Assembly (NCBI GenBank): GCA_003670925.1
Contig: QWQG01000132.1
Span: 1-60,385, forward strand
DNA length: 60,385 nucleotides
Source: Planctomycetota bacterium
GTDB taxonomy: Bacteria; Planctomycetota; Planctomycetia; Planctomycetales; Planctomycetaceae
Direction: 5' to 3'
Shown piece by piece: positions 45,299-55,642 of the stretch. Made by a program: the position numbers and the translations under genes. A model generated the notes under the pieces. The model ran no database searches and had not been told where the DNA came from. It saw only the letters and a list, made by a program, of their open reading frames with translations. The stretch's first letter is position 1, and each line of letters begins with the position of its first letter.

Positions 45299-45824
45299 CT
45301 GCCTCAAGATGACTATATTAGTTCCGCGTCAGGAGTGGAACCGCGCAGAAGAATTGGCCAAAGTCGTAACCATCTTCCATATCGGATTTAAGCGATGTCC
45401 AGAAATACTCAACGCCTCCCTCGCTTTCCAATTTTCTACGCCGACATTGTTATCCAATGGCATGGACGGCTGCGTTTCTCTCGGAAGACTCGCTCAGCTT
45501 GCGTGATCGAAGCACGTTTTATTTGAGGCACGAAAAAACCATGCCCAACTTTCGCGAGGCATGGCTTGAGGCGACCAACCGAGATTTCACGGGAGCAGAA
45601 ACGTGCCTTCTTGATGCTGCGCGTTTTAGCTTGTTCTTCACGGCAGTATGTATTGGTAGTAATTCAGAGGAACGGCCTTTTGCACCTCCGCTGGCATCTG
45701 GCGATACCCTTTCTGGAATCGCTAAACTCTAGCACACGTTTTCACACTCGGCTGGAACTTAGGTAATACAAACCCCAACCCAGCGCCAACAACTTCTGGG
45801 GAAGTCTAGTCTCACGAGGCAAGA
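45299..45824. other. Intergenic region containing a terminator
   Basis: About 525 bases with no convincing gene lie between the small membrane protein and the giant propeller gene, both on the minus strand. A plus-strand frame at 45457-45732 has no ribosome binding site or family resemblance. The hairpin at 45533-45564 is listed separately. Confidence 0.35.
45533..45564 (-). terminator. Rho-independent terminator
   Basis: On the minus strand CCATGCC and GGCATGG pair around a 12-base loop and are followed by six T residues. It lies about 260 bases after the stop of the PQQ-propeller gene and is the only terminator candidate for it. Confidence 0.65.
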
Positions 45825-48800
45825 CTATGGTGTTGCCGAAAAATCCAGCGTAAAAATATGCGATTCGAAGCTCAATTCAAGTTGACGTAATGGTTCATCA
45901 ATCCGCAGCCAGAAATCGTTGAGCCCTAAACCCACATCGTTCTGATTGAGCAATTCCTTGCCAGTTCGGACATCGATCACGCGGGCTCCGATCCGGACTC
46001 GCCGAACGCCTGTCTTCGGGTCAGCGACCCCGCCACGATTGAGCAGGACCATGATTGGAGAATTCGGCAGAATGACCCTGTCCTGCGCGGATCCGCGACG
46101 AATAAAACGATGGTCGAGGGGTTCGTCCCAGCGGAGCTCCATTGTCCGGCCATCGATGCCGTACATGCGGCCATACACATGCATCGCTTCCATGACCGGG
46201 TCTAAGTCAAGCGAGAGATCATCAACAGCCTCTGGCAACACCACATAATTCCCTAATGAATGTACCAAGAACAGTTCGCGAGGTTCCGGCACGGGCGTCA
46301 CATCATGGCTGGCCAGGATCTGTCCTGTATCGATGCGCACGAGTGTTAGTTCGCTCCCATTGCCCAGCGTTGCGACAACGTCATTGGCAACGTTGGAAAA
46401 AACGGCCTCCGCTGGAAGATCGATGGACCAAGTCACGATGTTGGTCATCAGATCCCGGCACTCCAACGCAGAATTATTGGCTTCCTGTCGAAAGAGGACA
46501 CACGATTGCCCCTGCACGGCGATCCGCCATAGCAGTTTTTCGCCAAGTTCAATTTGGAAGTCCGATACGGACGAACCAACGTTGTTAATGGCTTCGCCCC
46601 ACCATTCAGGCAACCGCGAAACCTGCAACTGAGTCCCATCGATTAAACTGCGAGCTTCGATCTGGCGCGAACTTTCTGACAAAATCAGCACGGCATCACG
46701 GGTTGTTGATAAGACGGCATCGCGCGCGATTCCATCCAGTTGCCACAACGGGCGACCAGTGACACTGTCATACACCAGCAGCCGCCGACCAGCAATCAGG
46801 GCGACGGCCGACGTAGTCACCGGCGCGATCGGGTAATAGCCCGACAACTGAGGGGCGAATTGGGTGACACGATCTGCCGCTTCCACATAGCTGCGATAAT
46901 CGTTGGCGTCCGAGTCAGTCGTTAGTGAACCGAGTTGCCGTGTCCACAAAATTTGCGGCTCAACGACCTGCTTGGTGCCATCCATACGTTGCATTAGATG
47001 ACTGGTATCCAGCGAAAACATCGCCCCCCGAAAGTTCAACAACAGGAGAGGGCCGCAGGTGGTGATGTATGACTCCGTCCGCAGATGATCGCTGAGGTCT
47101 GTACCAACTCCTGCAACTGGCAACGTCCAACGAATGCGACCAGTAGCGTCATATGCCGCGACTTTTTGTTCCTGCAACAGGACCACAAATGACCAGCCGC
47201 GAAACTTGCCCGGTGACCCGAAAAACGGAATCGCGGCATGCGGAATTTCGTTCGGAATTTTTCGCGGCGACAGCAGCGTGCGATGATCAGACTGCTCGAT
47301 CTTTGCCGTCATGCCCCAAGCAGAGACTTCCGACGTGATGACATCCGCATGCGCGGCAAACCAGGTTTCGAATACGACCTTGTGGGCCATGGCGGCAGCA
47401 GTCACGAGCCGGGCCCTGTTGAACGGACTGGTTGCGTCAGCCTCTGAGAATTCAGCGCGGAGCGCCCTGATGAACACAGTGTCACCAGTTGCCAAGAGGT
47501 CATCTAGCAACGCGGTCACAGATGCTCCATCGTCATTCCCGGCACGCATGATTTCGAAGTGGATCTGTTGACGCACAAGATCGGCAGTGTGATTGTCGTC
47601 CTCTGATTCCATAGATTGCAGCACATGCAGCGCGAGGTGCGGCATTTCGCTGGCGGCAAGATCACGCACATACTGCAACTGGCCGCTGCGTTCGGGCGGC
47701 AATGCCTCCACGCCCGCTTCACGCAGTTGCGATTGAATGGTCGAGCGTTCCTCGGGAGTGCGGCGTTGCAACGCATTGCGAATTCCAGAAACAATAGTCA
47801 ATGACTTGAGTCGCCGGAGTGCGCCGGTTGAGACCGCCTCCTTCTGACCGGCAATCAGTTCCGGCAGCATTGGACGCAGAGCATCGACAAGATCCTCGAC
47901 ACTGATTGAATCGCTTTCGCTCAACCCCTGAGCGATTAGGCGACTAAGGTCCGACAGTTGGCGCTGCGAACGACGATGCAACTGGCTGGGCAACAACGCG
48001 GCATCGGGCAGACTCATCCCCAACATCAGATGCAGTACTTCGGCAACCGGACGCTCTTCGTCAGCCTGACTGATCAATTCCCGAATACGCCCGATCGATG
48101 CTTGGTTGGTCGCAAACTCGGTGTGCAGAGATTCCAGCAGTACCTCGATGAGCAAATCACGCGATGCCGTCCGCTCTGATACTTCGTTCAATCCCTGCTC
48201 CAGCAGCGCGATCGCGCCAACCGAATCTTGCTCAAAGAGGCATTCCAACGCTTGATCCACCAGCTGTAAATCACCCGAACCCTGTGAGTATGCCCGAATC
48301 GAATCCAGATTCTGGGACAGGACTTGATCGCCAATGATCAGCAGATTACCGGGGGATTCCATTCCCTGAAATTCGGCATTGGCGTTCTTGGAATTTAAGA
48401 GACGCTGCGTTGCTAGCCTGCGTCCGGTCTGAACGTCCAACGCGACGATTGCTGGTTCGGACGTCGGGATCTGCAGCAACACACCATCCGTTGCTGGAAG
48501 TCCGCAGACGATTCCATCCACAATCGACTGACTCCAGAGCGGCTGACCGTCGTCCAGTCGAAACGCTTGCACAATATGATTGCCACACAAGATGATCTTG
48601 TCATCAACAATTGCGGCAATACTATGAAACTGGTTACGCCCCAATTTCCATCGTTCTTGGCCTGTTTGCAGATCCAGACAGAACAATTCATCCGAATCAC
48701 GTGGCGTCACGATCACATTATTTCCAGCGATCCGCGGCAGCGAATCGGTCCACCGCGAATCCAGATCGACACGACTGGAATCCCACGGATCGCGTCCGCC

Positions 48801-50711
48801 AAACAGGATCGGAGCGTCACCACCCAGTTCCTGCCGACGAATGCTTCCACCGTAACGAAATACCCAACGCACGGCGTTATCTTCGGCAGAGACCGCGACA
48901 ATCCGTTCGTCGCACGTCGGACAGATCAGTAAGCCATGTGCGTAAGATGGCACAAGGCCTGCGTGTTTTCGCACCGGATGATCACTCGCACTGAACTGCG
49001 GTTGCGTCAACAACTGTGAACGCACGACACGCGGATTGGTGGGAGCGGTACCGGTCGCTGCAGGCTCGGCAATCTGCAACAGAAAAATCCCTTCACTGCT
49101 TTCCGCTAACACATACGTGCGGTTTCCCAGCACCAGCGGTGCCCCCAGAAAATAGAATCCCGCCAGTAGATTGCCTTTCCCGTTTGACTGTCCGACAGAC
49201 TGCGTCTGACCACCTATTTCCCATTTGAAAAGTCCGGTCTGCAGATCGTAGGCGCGGATAAAATTATTCACCGCTAGATTGCGAGATGTCGTGCGAAACA
49301 TCATGCGGTATTGGTCGTCTGCTGTCGTTCCGGATGCATCTTCACATACAAACAGCGTCGTGGCAGATGCCGCCAATTGAGCCGTCGTGTTTGTCCGCAC
49401 TAATTGATTTCGCAGACTCGTTGCCATGATCAATGATTGGGTTATGGTTTGCATTTCCAAGTTGCGTTGCAACGCGGCCTGCGCGTCTACATTTTGCGGA
49501 TCGACGGGCTGAAGTTGTTGACTTGCCTGTTCTTCAACGGCCTGCAGCACATCACGCATGCGACCGTCTGGATGAGTGACCTCCCACACGATTTCACCAT
49601 CAGTCGCCCGGACGGTACGCACGCCGCACGGCGTGCGAAAAATTACGAATTCAGCGACACGGAGTGGTGTTGCGGCAGGTACTACGATGCTGTTTTGCTG
49701 TTCCTGTGATTGGCCGAACTCCATCAACGGGTTACGCAGGGACTGCAGAACAGGATTCAGGCGATCCGCATACAGCACATCGTTGACAGTTAATGAATCT
49801 GAAACCCATGTCTGCTGCAGCCGGGCCGGGCCACGAGAACGCGATGCGAAGCGGCGATAATTTCCGCCGGGCTGCGTCCATTCTAAGACACCCACAGCAG
49901 GGATACCCGTCAAGTCGATGAACCAATTCTGCAAGTCCGTGATCGCTGACGATGCCGGGATCGGCAGCTTCAGGAACGAAGGCGATTGTGGATCAGCCGC
50001 TAGCAGAACCGCAAGGCTTTCTAATGCATCAGTATTCAGTCCTGCACGCCAATTGCAAACCGCAATCTGCAGCGATACCTCGGCGGTGTTCCGACTGTGC
50101 TGCTTCGTTTCAGTGACGCGCAACATCCGATTTAAGAGTAACGCAGCTTCAAGATCATCGCCACGATCGATCGACTGGCGGGCGAGAATTCGCAGGCCAT
50201 CCTGAGCCGCCGGACAAAACGCATACCGCAACGTCAAGCTTCGCAGGGTCGGGAAATCGGAGGACGTGACTGCTTCAGAAATACGGGATTCGGCAACCTG
50301 TTCGAACTGTCCAAGATACTCCGTTCGAAATTCTTCGCCGGCTGTAAAAAACAGTTCTTCCAGCCTCGCTCGTCCACCCGCTAGACGCTGCGTTTGGCCC
50401 GGAGCCAATTGATTCACATCCGCCCCAGACGCGGTCAGCAGCGGATCTTCCCGTTCACACGCCCGCGCCCATGCCCCATCAAACTGCTCAACCGCCCGCA
50501 GCCACTGCGTGTCAGCCATTGACTGCTCGGCATCAGAAATCATTTTCAACAATTCACGCTGCCGAACATCTTCACCATTCTGCAACGCGATGGCCCTGTG
50601 ACCCGACACGCACGCCATCACACAACACGCAATCACGACCACGCGCAAAAATTGCAGCCAACATTTGATCAACGTGTGCCTGAATACCGATTCCATAATT
50701 AACAGTCGCAT
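45825..50711 (-). CDS. Giant PQQ-like beta-propeller protein
   Basis: This 1628-residue secreted protein has a signal or membrane segment (residues 14-37, LIKCWLQFLRVVVIACCVM), a helical N-terminal region of about 250 residues, a first beta-propeller (about 330-830), a long helical, TPR-like middle (about 850-1180) and a second propeller (about 1180-1600). Blades show PQQ/BamB-type phrases such as RAYDLQTGLFKWEIGGQ, FCLDLQTGQERWKLGRNQ, ALDVQTGRRLATQ and YDSVTGRPLWQLDG. These resemble BamB-like or PQQ-dehydrogenase propellers, but no catalytic residues for quinoprotein activity can be assigned. The ATG at 50711 is preceded by GGAAG at good spacing. Function unknown; a scaffold role in the envelope is inference. 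Confidence 0.85.
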   Translation of the reverse strand: MRLLIMESVFRHTLIKCWLQFLRVVVIACCVMACVSGHRAIALQNGEDVRQRELLKMISDAEQSMADTQWLRAVEQFDGAWARACEREDPLLTASGADVNQLAPGQTQRLAGGRARLEELFFTAGEEFRTEYLGQFEQVAESRISEAVTSSDFPTLRSLTLRYAFCPAAQDGLRILARQSIDRGDDLEAALLLNRMLRVTETKQHSRNTAEVSLQIAVCNWRAGLNTDALESLAVLLAADPQSPSFLKLPIPASSAITDLQNWFIDLTGIPAVGVLEWTQPGGNYRRFASRSRGPARLQQTWVSDSLTVNDVLYADRLNPVLQSLRNPLMEFGQSQEQQNSIVVPAATPLRVAEFVIFRTPCGVRTVRATDGEIVWEVTHPDGRMRDVLQAVEEQASQQLQPVDPQNVDAQAALQRNLEMQTITQSLIMATSLRNQLVRTNTTAQLAASATTLFVCEDASGTTADDQYRMMFRTTSRNLAVNNFIRAYDLQTGLFKWEIGGQTQSVGQSNGKGNLLAGFYFLGAPLVLGNRTYVLAESSEGIFLLQIAEPAATGTAPTNPRVVRSQLLTQPQFSASDHPVRKHAGLVPSYAHGLLICPTCDERIVAVSAEDNAVRWVFRYGGSIRRQELGGDAPILFGGRDPWDSSRVDLDSRWTDSLPRIAGNNVIVTPRDSDELFCLDLQTGQERWKLGRNQFHSIAAIVDDKIILCGNHIVQAFRLDDGQPLWSQSIVDGIVCGLPATDGVLLQIPTSEPAIVALDVQTGRRLATQRLLNSKNANAEFQGMESPGNLLIIGDQVLSQNLDSIRAYSQGSGDLQLVDQALECLFEQDSVGAIALLEQGLNEVSERTASRDLLIEVLLESLHTEFATNQASIGRIRELISQADEERPVAEVLHLMLGMSLPDAALLPSQLHRRSQRQLSDLSRLIAQGLSESDSISVEDLVDALRPMLPELIAGQKEAVSTGALRRLKSLTIVSGIRNALQRRTPEERSTIQSQLREAGVEALPPERSGQLQYVRDLAASEMPHLALHVLQSMESEDDNHTADLVRQQIHFEIMRAGNDDGASVTALLDDLLATGDTVFIRALRAEFSEADATSPFNRARLVTAAAMAHKVVFETWFAAHADVITSEVSAWGMTAKIEQSDHRTLLSPRKIPNEIPHAAIPFFGSPGKFRGWSFVVLLQEQKVAAYDATGRIRWTLPVAGVGTDLSDHLRTESYITTCGPLLLLNFRGAMFSLDTSHLMQRMDGTKQVVEPQILWTRQLGSLTTDSDANDYRSYVEAADRVTQFAPQLSGYYPIAPVTTSAVALIAGRRLLVYDSVTGRPLWQLDGIARDAVLSTTRDAVLILSESSRQIEARSLIDGTQLQVSRLPEWWGEAINNVGSSVSDFQIELGEKLLWRIAVQGQSCVLFRQEANNSALECRDLMTNIVTWSIDLPAEAVFSNVANDVVATLGNGSELTLVRIDTGQILASHDVTPVPEPRELFLVHSLGNYVVLPEAVDDLSLDLDPVMEAMHVYGRMYGIDGRTMELRWDEPLDHRFIRRGSAQDRVILPNSPIMVLLNRGGVADPKTGVRRVRIGARVIDVRTGKELLNQNDVGLGLNDFWLRIDEPLRQLELSFESHIFTLDFSATP

Positions 50712-50920
50712 TGAAAGACTTCCTGCGATCGTCGTCAGAAGGACGACCTCTTGGCCGCAGTGTCTCAAATCCCGTCGCGCCCGTCTATTTGCACTGCTCG
50801 ACTTTATTCCAACTGCTCGGTTCAACTGCAATTCGTTGTCTTAACAATGCATTCACGGCAGGGACGAAACTGGTCGACATTCTGCCAGCATGGAAGGCCT
50901 AACTTACCACCAGATCACAT

Positions 50921-50954
50921 TAAAAAGGGCGACAGCTTTGATTGCTGTCGCCCT
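50921..50954 (-). terminator. Rho-independent terminator
   Basis: AGGGCGACAGC and GCTGTCGCCCT form a perfect 11-bp stem around a seven-base loop, followed on the minus strand by five T residues. It lies 54 bases after the stop of the Gly-rich protein gene, before the PQQ-propeller gene. Confidence 0.9.
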
Positions 50955-51008
50955 GAATTTTAAAGGAGCAGATTTTGTCTTTTGGGAATTATTTGGCCCC
51001 CAAAATCA

Positions 51009-51887
51009 CTATTCCGCTGGAGGACGAGTCCCACGGCCCCCGCCTTTACCACCTTCTTCACCGCGTGGACGACCACCGCCAGGACCACCACGGCCCCCCA
51101 TCAGAGCACGCATGTCGAGTTCAAACTTTGCGCCTTTCAGTTCGTCAATCGTGTTCTTCTGTTCGTCTGTCAGGACGGACAACGCAGCTGCAGTTGACTT
51201 GGCCCGGGCTGCAGTCATCTTCTCCTGCATGGCAGCGAATCCCTCACGACCACCAGCACCACCGGGCTGACCACCAGCGGCAGCCCCAGCAGCACGCATT
51301 TCTTCAAACATCTTCATCATATCAGCTGTGGATGCTTTTTCTGCGTCATCCAGTTTGCCAAGCTGTTCGTCGGTCAAAGAGAGCTTCAACTTCATGTCGT
51401 CGCCCTTCAAGGTTGCCACCGTGGTCATATTGAGCTTCATTTGGAGGGAAATCTGATCAAGTCGTTTTGCTTGGTCTGGCTCCAGCATTGCTCCGAGCGC
51501 TTCGTCCGTTTTTTTGCTCATTTCCGCACGTTCCTTTTGCAATTTCTCGCGGAACGCGGTTTGTTCTTCTTCGGTCATTTTACTGATCGCGTCGCGATCA
51601 GGACGCGGCGCAGCACTGCGTTCTTCTCGGAAGGCTTCTAAAGCCGCATCAATTGTGGCTGCCTGCGCTTCTTCAATCTTCAGTTCTTTACGGATTTGTT
51701 CAGCACGCAGCAACATAGCTCGATCGATGCCACCGCCACCAAACCCACCGCCACCGAACCCACCGCCACCGAACCCACCTGGACCTCCACGACCGCTACC
51801 GGGCGGCTGCGCTTGGACAAAAGCGGAAACCAACATCGTCGCGAGGCAGAACACCACTGCCTTGCGAACAAATCGAATTGACATCAT
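51009..51887 (-). CDS. Secreted Gly-rich protein with helical core
   Basis: Starting at the ATG at 51887 (GGAG eight bases upstream), the protein has 292 residues. A signal peptide (RKAVVFCLATMLVSAFVQAQ) is followed by a Gly-rich stretch (GGFGGGGFGGGGFGGGG) made of a threefold 15-bp DNA repeat. A helical core of 180 residues follows (AEQIRKELKIEEAQAATIDA, LTDEQLGKLDDAEKASTADM), and a second Gly/Arg-rich tail ends the protein. The core has LTxxQ-like spacing reminiscent of Spy/CpxP-type periplasmic proteins, but the similarity is too weak to name it. The function is unknown. Confidence 0.72.
   Translation of the reverse strand: MMSIRFVRKAVVFCLATMLVSAFVQAQPPGSGRGGPGGFGGGGFGGGGFGGGGIDRAMLLRAEQIRKELKIEEAQAATIDAALEAFREERSAAPRPDRDAISKMTEEEQTAFREKLQKERAEMSKKTDEALGAMLEPDQAKRLDQISLQMKLNMTTVATLKGDDMKLKLSLTDEQLGKLDDAEKASTADMMKMFEEMRAAGAAAGGQPGGAGGREGFAAMQEKMTAARAKSTAAALSVLTDEQKNTIDELKGAKFELDMRALMGGRGGPGGGRPRGEEGGKGGGRGTRPPAE
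51730..51774. repeat. Three tandem 15-bp units in a coding region
   Basis: The unit CCACCGCCACCGAAC occurs three times end to end, the first copy with one base change (AAAC). On the minus strand it encodes (F/V)GGGG repeats at the start of the secreted Gly-rich protein. Copy number could vary by slippage. Confidence 0.8.
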
Positions 51888-52195
51888 TGAACGTGCTCCA
51901 AAACAGAAAAACAATCACCCTCTGAGGGCAGGACATGCGGATTCGCAGTCCCGTTCAAACCCCTCATGGCTGTTCTGGATCTGCGCAACTCACCTGCATT
52001 TTTTCATTTTGCAAAAAAAAACGTTCAAATCGATACTGGCGCCCCAAAATTCTGAAAGAATTCAAGTGACTCACTAAAATTTTGAATCTCGTGAACCGAC
52101 GACAAACTGGTGCGGGGCATTCTGCCGAGAATTCGTCTTGCCTGTTGGCGGTTGGTCGTGTTTCTGGAGCATTGTTGTGAGACGAAGACCGACCA
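51888..52195. other. Intergenic region, nothing recognised
   Basis: This 308-base gap separates two minus-strand genes. It contains an A-rich tract near 52013-52021 and no RNA gene, hairpin or coding frame that I can support. It should hold the promoter of the Gly-rich protein gene. Confidence 0.35.
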
Positions 52196-52714
52196 TTACC
52201 AGCGTCTCAACCCTCCGCCGTATCCGAATGAACCGCTGCCGTACCCGAACATACCACCACCATACAGAAAACTGGGTGTCGCAAACGGCGTCAAAATCCG
52301 CGATGGCTGAGTCGGCGCAGGGATGCGTTTCACAGGCTGTTTGTGTTCAAAATTATGCTGGACGATTGTTTGGTGTCGCGCGTTGCCAGTCAGAATTTCC
52401 ATTGTGGAGTCATGGCGGTAATTCGGGTTCGCATCGTACTCAGTCCGATTGAACGGGATCGATTTGTAGATCCGTGAGTACGCCGCCGGATCGTAGACTG
52501 CCGTTTCGCCAGCAACTGTCGGGGTTTCCAGCGGAATCGCAGGCACTTGGGACTTTTTGCCAGCCGGTTGGATTTCCATCATCCAAGCTTCGCGGCGTGG
52601 CTCGACGACCACCTGAGTCTCCGGAGTTTGCAACTCATCCGCAGCAGTTGGTTTGGCGACGTAGAGCGCAATGGCGGCAATCGCCATCGTCAATGTCCAT
52701 CGTGAAAGTTTCAT
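52196..52714 (-). CDS. Small secreted protein with Gly/Tyr-rich tail
   Basis: This 172-residue protein has a signal peptide (MKLSRWTLTMAIAAIALYVA to about TAAD), a polar middle part (DPAAYSRIYKSIPFNRTEYD) and a C terminus rich in Gly, Phe and Tyr (SFLYGGGMFGYGSGSFGYGG). The ATG at 52714 follows AAGGAC. No family is recognised. Gly/Tyr-rich tails occur in several envelope proteins; together with its Gly-rich neighbour it may belong to the cell surface, which is inference. Confidence 0.65.
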   Translation of the reverse strand: MKLSRWTLTMAIAAIALYVAKPTAADELQTPETQVVVEPRREAWMMEIQPAGKKSQVPAIPLETPTVAGETAVYDPAAYSRIYKSIPFNRTEYDANPNYRHDSTMEILTGNARHQTIVQHNFEHKQPVKRIPAPTQPSRILTPFATPSFLYGGGMFGYGSGSFGYGGGLRRW

Positions 52715-52892
52715 GGGCTTGTCCTTAAGTTCAACGGTGAACGTCGCGTCACGTCGAGCGATGTTCAGTAAACAGCGCGAAATGCACTGATTGGAAACGT
52801 TGAGCTTAGAATGAGCCCCCTAGATACCCTGTGTCAACAATTGAAATGACAGCTTTGCAGATTTCCGAGGGCGGGCAACATCACAGCTTTAA

Positions 52893-53603
52893 TCAGGGAT
52901 GTTCGGGTTTGGTGCCGAGATACACCGTGGCAATTCCGCCTGTCATTTTGCGGAAAGATGTGTTGACAAGTCCCGCCTCTTCCATGATTCCGGTGAGCTC
53001 CAAACCACTCGGAAACTCCGACACGGACTGGGGAAGATATTCATACGCTGCCTGCCGATTTCTTACCAGCAACTGCCCGAGCCGTGGTAAGATATTGCGG
53101 AAGTACCACTGATAGGTATGACTCAACAAACGATTGTCCGGCAACGAAAACTCCAGCACCAAAACTTTCCCACCCGGCTGACAGACACGCGTCATTTCCT
53201 TCAACCCGCCAATCGTACTGGAGACGTTTCGGAGTCCGAATGCCACCGATACGACCTGAAACTTATCCGAAGGGAACGGCAGTGAGAGCGTATCGGCTTC
53301 CAGAAATACGACGTCCCGATCGCATTTTTTCTGCTCCGCGAGCTTGAGCATTCCGTGCGTGAAATCAGTAGCATAGACTGTCGCCGCGCCGTTCAGTTTC
53401 TTCCGAAAAGCGAAAGCCAAGTCGCCCGTGCCGGTGCAGACATCCAAAATTGGTGCGTCATTAAAGGGGGCCGCCATGCGCACGGATTGCCACCGCCAGT
53501 ACACATCCGTGCCAGCCGACAGAAAGTGGTTCATAAAGTCATAACGCTCAGCAATCTCGCCAAACATCTGCCGAATGCGTGAACCGGATTTATCAACTGG
53601 CAT
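52893..53603 (-). CDS. UbiE/MenG-type quinone C-methyltransferase
   Basis: The enzyme methylates demethylmenaquinone (MenG) or a ubiquinone precursor (UbiE); planctomycetes are expected to use menaquinone, so MenG is likelier. Family motifs are clear: IRQMFGEIAERYDFMNHFLS, WRWQSVRMA, the SAM site ILDVCTGTGDLAFAF, ATDFTHGML, FPSDKFQVVSVAFGLRNVSS and GGKVLVLEFSLPDNRL. At 236 residues the length is typical. It stands alone on the minus strand, divergent from the VWA gene. Confidence 0.92.
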   Translation of the reverse strand: MPVDKSGSRIRQMFGEIAERYDFMNHFLSAGTDVYWRWQSVRMAAPFNDAPILDVCTGTGDLAFAFRKKLNGAATVYATDFTHGMLKLAEQKKCDRDVVFLEADTLSLPFPSDKFQVVSVAFGLRNVSSTIGGLKEMTRVCQPGGKVLVLEFSLPDNRLLSHTYQWYFRNILPRLGQLLVRNRQAAYEYLPQSVSEFPSGLELTGIMEEAGLVNTSFRKMTGGIATVYLGTKPEHP

Positions 53604-53780
53604 TGCGAAAACTCGAAAATTTCATCCAAAACAAGGGGCACAAGCACAAGATCTCGAAGTTTACCTCGCGATTCGCATTTTCAACAGCGAGTTAACTTTC
53701 TTGGAAAAAACGTCGGTACCGCCGCGTGAGTTTCGCACGCTGCCCTGCGTTCGTCATTTGGAAACTTTCCGGAATCATAT

Positions 53781-53805
53781 CTGCTGTTTGTGAGACAAAC
53801 AGCAG
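53781..53805. promoter_or_regulatory. Perfect 10-bp inverted repeat between divergent genes
   Basis: CTGCTGTTTG and CAAACAGCAG are separated by TGAGA. The palindrome lies 89 bases before the VWA start and about 180 bases before the UbiE/MenG start. No T run follows on either strand, so it is not a terminator. It could be an operator site or an RNA hairpin in the VWA leader. Confidence 0.5.
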
Positions 53806-53893
53806 TCGAATGCAGAAGACAGCGTACAATCTCAGGAAGCGGATGTGCTGGCCAGCACCTGTCGCTGATTTCATTCGCTAGGAAAACATTCAC

Positions 53894-55642
53894 ATGACAT
53901 CACCCGCCTCGCATGACCAATCATCGAATCTGCCAATACCTGACACTTTGCAACGGCATCGCGGTGGGGTCATTCATACTTACCAGCAGTATGATCCAAA
54001 GTCGTTCCCCTCACCGTCGTCGCCGCCACCAGATCTTGTGTCGCCCGCTTTTGAGCACATGCTGACGTACGGTTCAACACGGGAATTTACCGAAGAAGAA
54101 TTGGCGAAAGCGATCCACCTCGACCCTGGACAGTTTGCCGGACTCGGCCCCAGTCTCGACGCTCTGCTCAAAATGCTGCAGGAACGCAAAGCTAAAATTC
54201 TCAGTAAATACGAAACCGACACCGTTCAAAAAAAAGCCCTACGTCAATTCACCAATGCCGCAAAGCAGGCTCAGCCACCTGCAAAACTCGCCAAATCGTT
54301 TTGGCAGTCCGTCAAAGAAGAACAAATCTACGCACTTGAAAATCTTTGGTATCGCGCGGAACGCACCGACCCGGACTTCGCCGGCCGACTGGTCAGTCTG
54401 ATGGAAACACTTGGCGACAAGTATCAGGTAGAACATTTGGCGGCAAAGTATGACTTTACCGGACACGATTCAATGTCGGTGCCGGCAGCGATCGAGATTC
54501 TGGATGAACTCAGAAAAATCGATGAACTGCTCAAGCAACTGGAAGACGCAAAACAAAACGCGCAACTCGCGATCATCGACCTCGAAGATCTCAGTGAGTT
54601 TGCTGATCCGGAAGCGATCGCCAATCTGAATAAGTTTCAGGAACAGATTCAACAATACCTGAAGGAGATCATGGAGGGTCAGGGGCTTGCAAATCAGCAG
54701 GGCAAGATCCAGCTTTCTCCTAAGGCTTATAAGCTGTTTCAGGGACGCCTCCTCCAGACAATTTTTAGCAATCTAAAGGCTTCACGTTCTGGTCGGCATC
54801 AAGGGCCGATTCATGGCGAAGGCGTGGTGGAGATGCAACTCACCAAGCCTTACGAATTTGGTGACTCCGTTTCACAAATGGACATCCCTGCGACGCTCAT
54901 TAACGCGATGCTGCGACAAGGCGACACGCGTCCCTTGCGATTGCAGCAACGCGATATCGAAATTCATCGATCACGTAACAATCCCAAGTGCGCGACTGTC
55001 GTGCTCATGGATATGAGCGGTTCCATGCGCTACGACGGCCAATACATCAACGTCAAACGCATGGCGTTGGCCCTGAACGGGCTGATTACAACTGAATACC
55101 CAGGCGACTTTCTGCGTTTTGTGGAGCTACACACATTTGCCAAAGTTGTGCCAGCAGGAGATCTCATCGCACTCATGCCCAAGATCCCCACAATTACAAA
55201 TCCCGTCGTCAGACTGCGAGCTGATATGAGTCGTGAAGATGTGAGTGAAATACATATCCCTCCGCATTTTACTAACATCCAGCACGGGCTCCAGATGGCC
55301 CGGCAGTTTCTTTCTGTGCAGGACACACCGAATCGTCAAGTGGTCCTGATTACCGATGGCTTGCCGACGGCTCATTTTGAAGCCAGCATGTTGTATCTCC
55401 TCTATCCCCCAGATCCACAGACTGAAGAAGCGACCAAGCGAGAAGGCATGCTGTGTAAACGTGATGGCATTACGATCAATATTTTCCTGCTCCCCAGCTG
55501 GTCACAGACTCACGAAGACGTCCAGTTTGCCCATCGTCTCGCGGAGAATACCGGCGGGCGAGTCTTCTTCACCGCCGGCCGTGATCTGGATCGCTACGTT
55601 GTATGGGACTACGTCAACCATCGCCGGGAGATTATCGGGTGA
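53894..55642 (+). CDS. von Willebrand factor A (VWA) domain protein
   Basis: This 582-residue protein has a helical N-terminal part (about residues 60-330, with coiled-coil character such as ILDELRKIDELLKQLEDAKQ) and a C-terminal VWA domain. The metal-ion-dependent adhesion site is complete: DMSGSM (Asp373), a Thr in FTNIQHGLQ and Asp in LITDGLP. The arrangement resembles CoxE/YehP-like VWA proteins that pair with MoxR-type AAA ATPases to insert or activate partners, but no such ATPase is adjacent. No signal peptide is visible, so it is probably cytoplasmic. The ATG at 53894 begins the protein; the ribosome binding site is weak. Confidence 0.85.
   Translation: MTSPASHDQSSNLPIPDTLQRHRGGVIHTYQQYDPKSFPSPSSPPPDLVSPAFEHMLTYGSTREFTEEELAKAIHLDPGQFAGLGPSLDALLKMLQERKAKILSKYETDTVQKKALRQFTNAAKQAQPPAKLAKSFWQSVKEEQIYALENLWYRAERTDPDFAGRLVSLMETLGDKYQVEHLAAKYDFTGHDSMSVPAAIEILDELRKIDELLKQLEDAKQNAQLAIIDLEDLSEFADPEAIANLNKFQEQIQQYLKEIMEGQGLANQQGKIQLSPKAYKLFQGRLLQTIFSNLKASRSGRHQGPIHGEGVVEMQLTKPYEFGDSVSQMDIPATLINAMLRQGDTRPLRLQQRDIEIHRSRNNPKCATVVLMDMSGSMRYDGQYINVKRMALALNGLITTEYPGDFLRFVELHTFAKVVPAGDLIALMPKIPTITNPVVRLRADMSREDVSEIHIPPHFTNIQHGLQMARQFLSVQDTPNRQVVLITDGLPTAHFEASMLYLLYPPDPQTEEATKREGMLCKRDGITINIFLLPSWSQTHEDVQFAHRLAENTGGRVFFTAGRDLDRYVVWDYVNHRREIIG

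Noticed and set aside
45457-45732. Plus-strand frame of 91 codons
   Set aside because: It runs through the terminator hairpin of the propeller gene and has no ribosome binding site.
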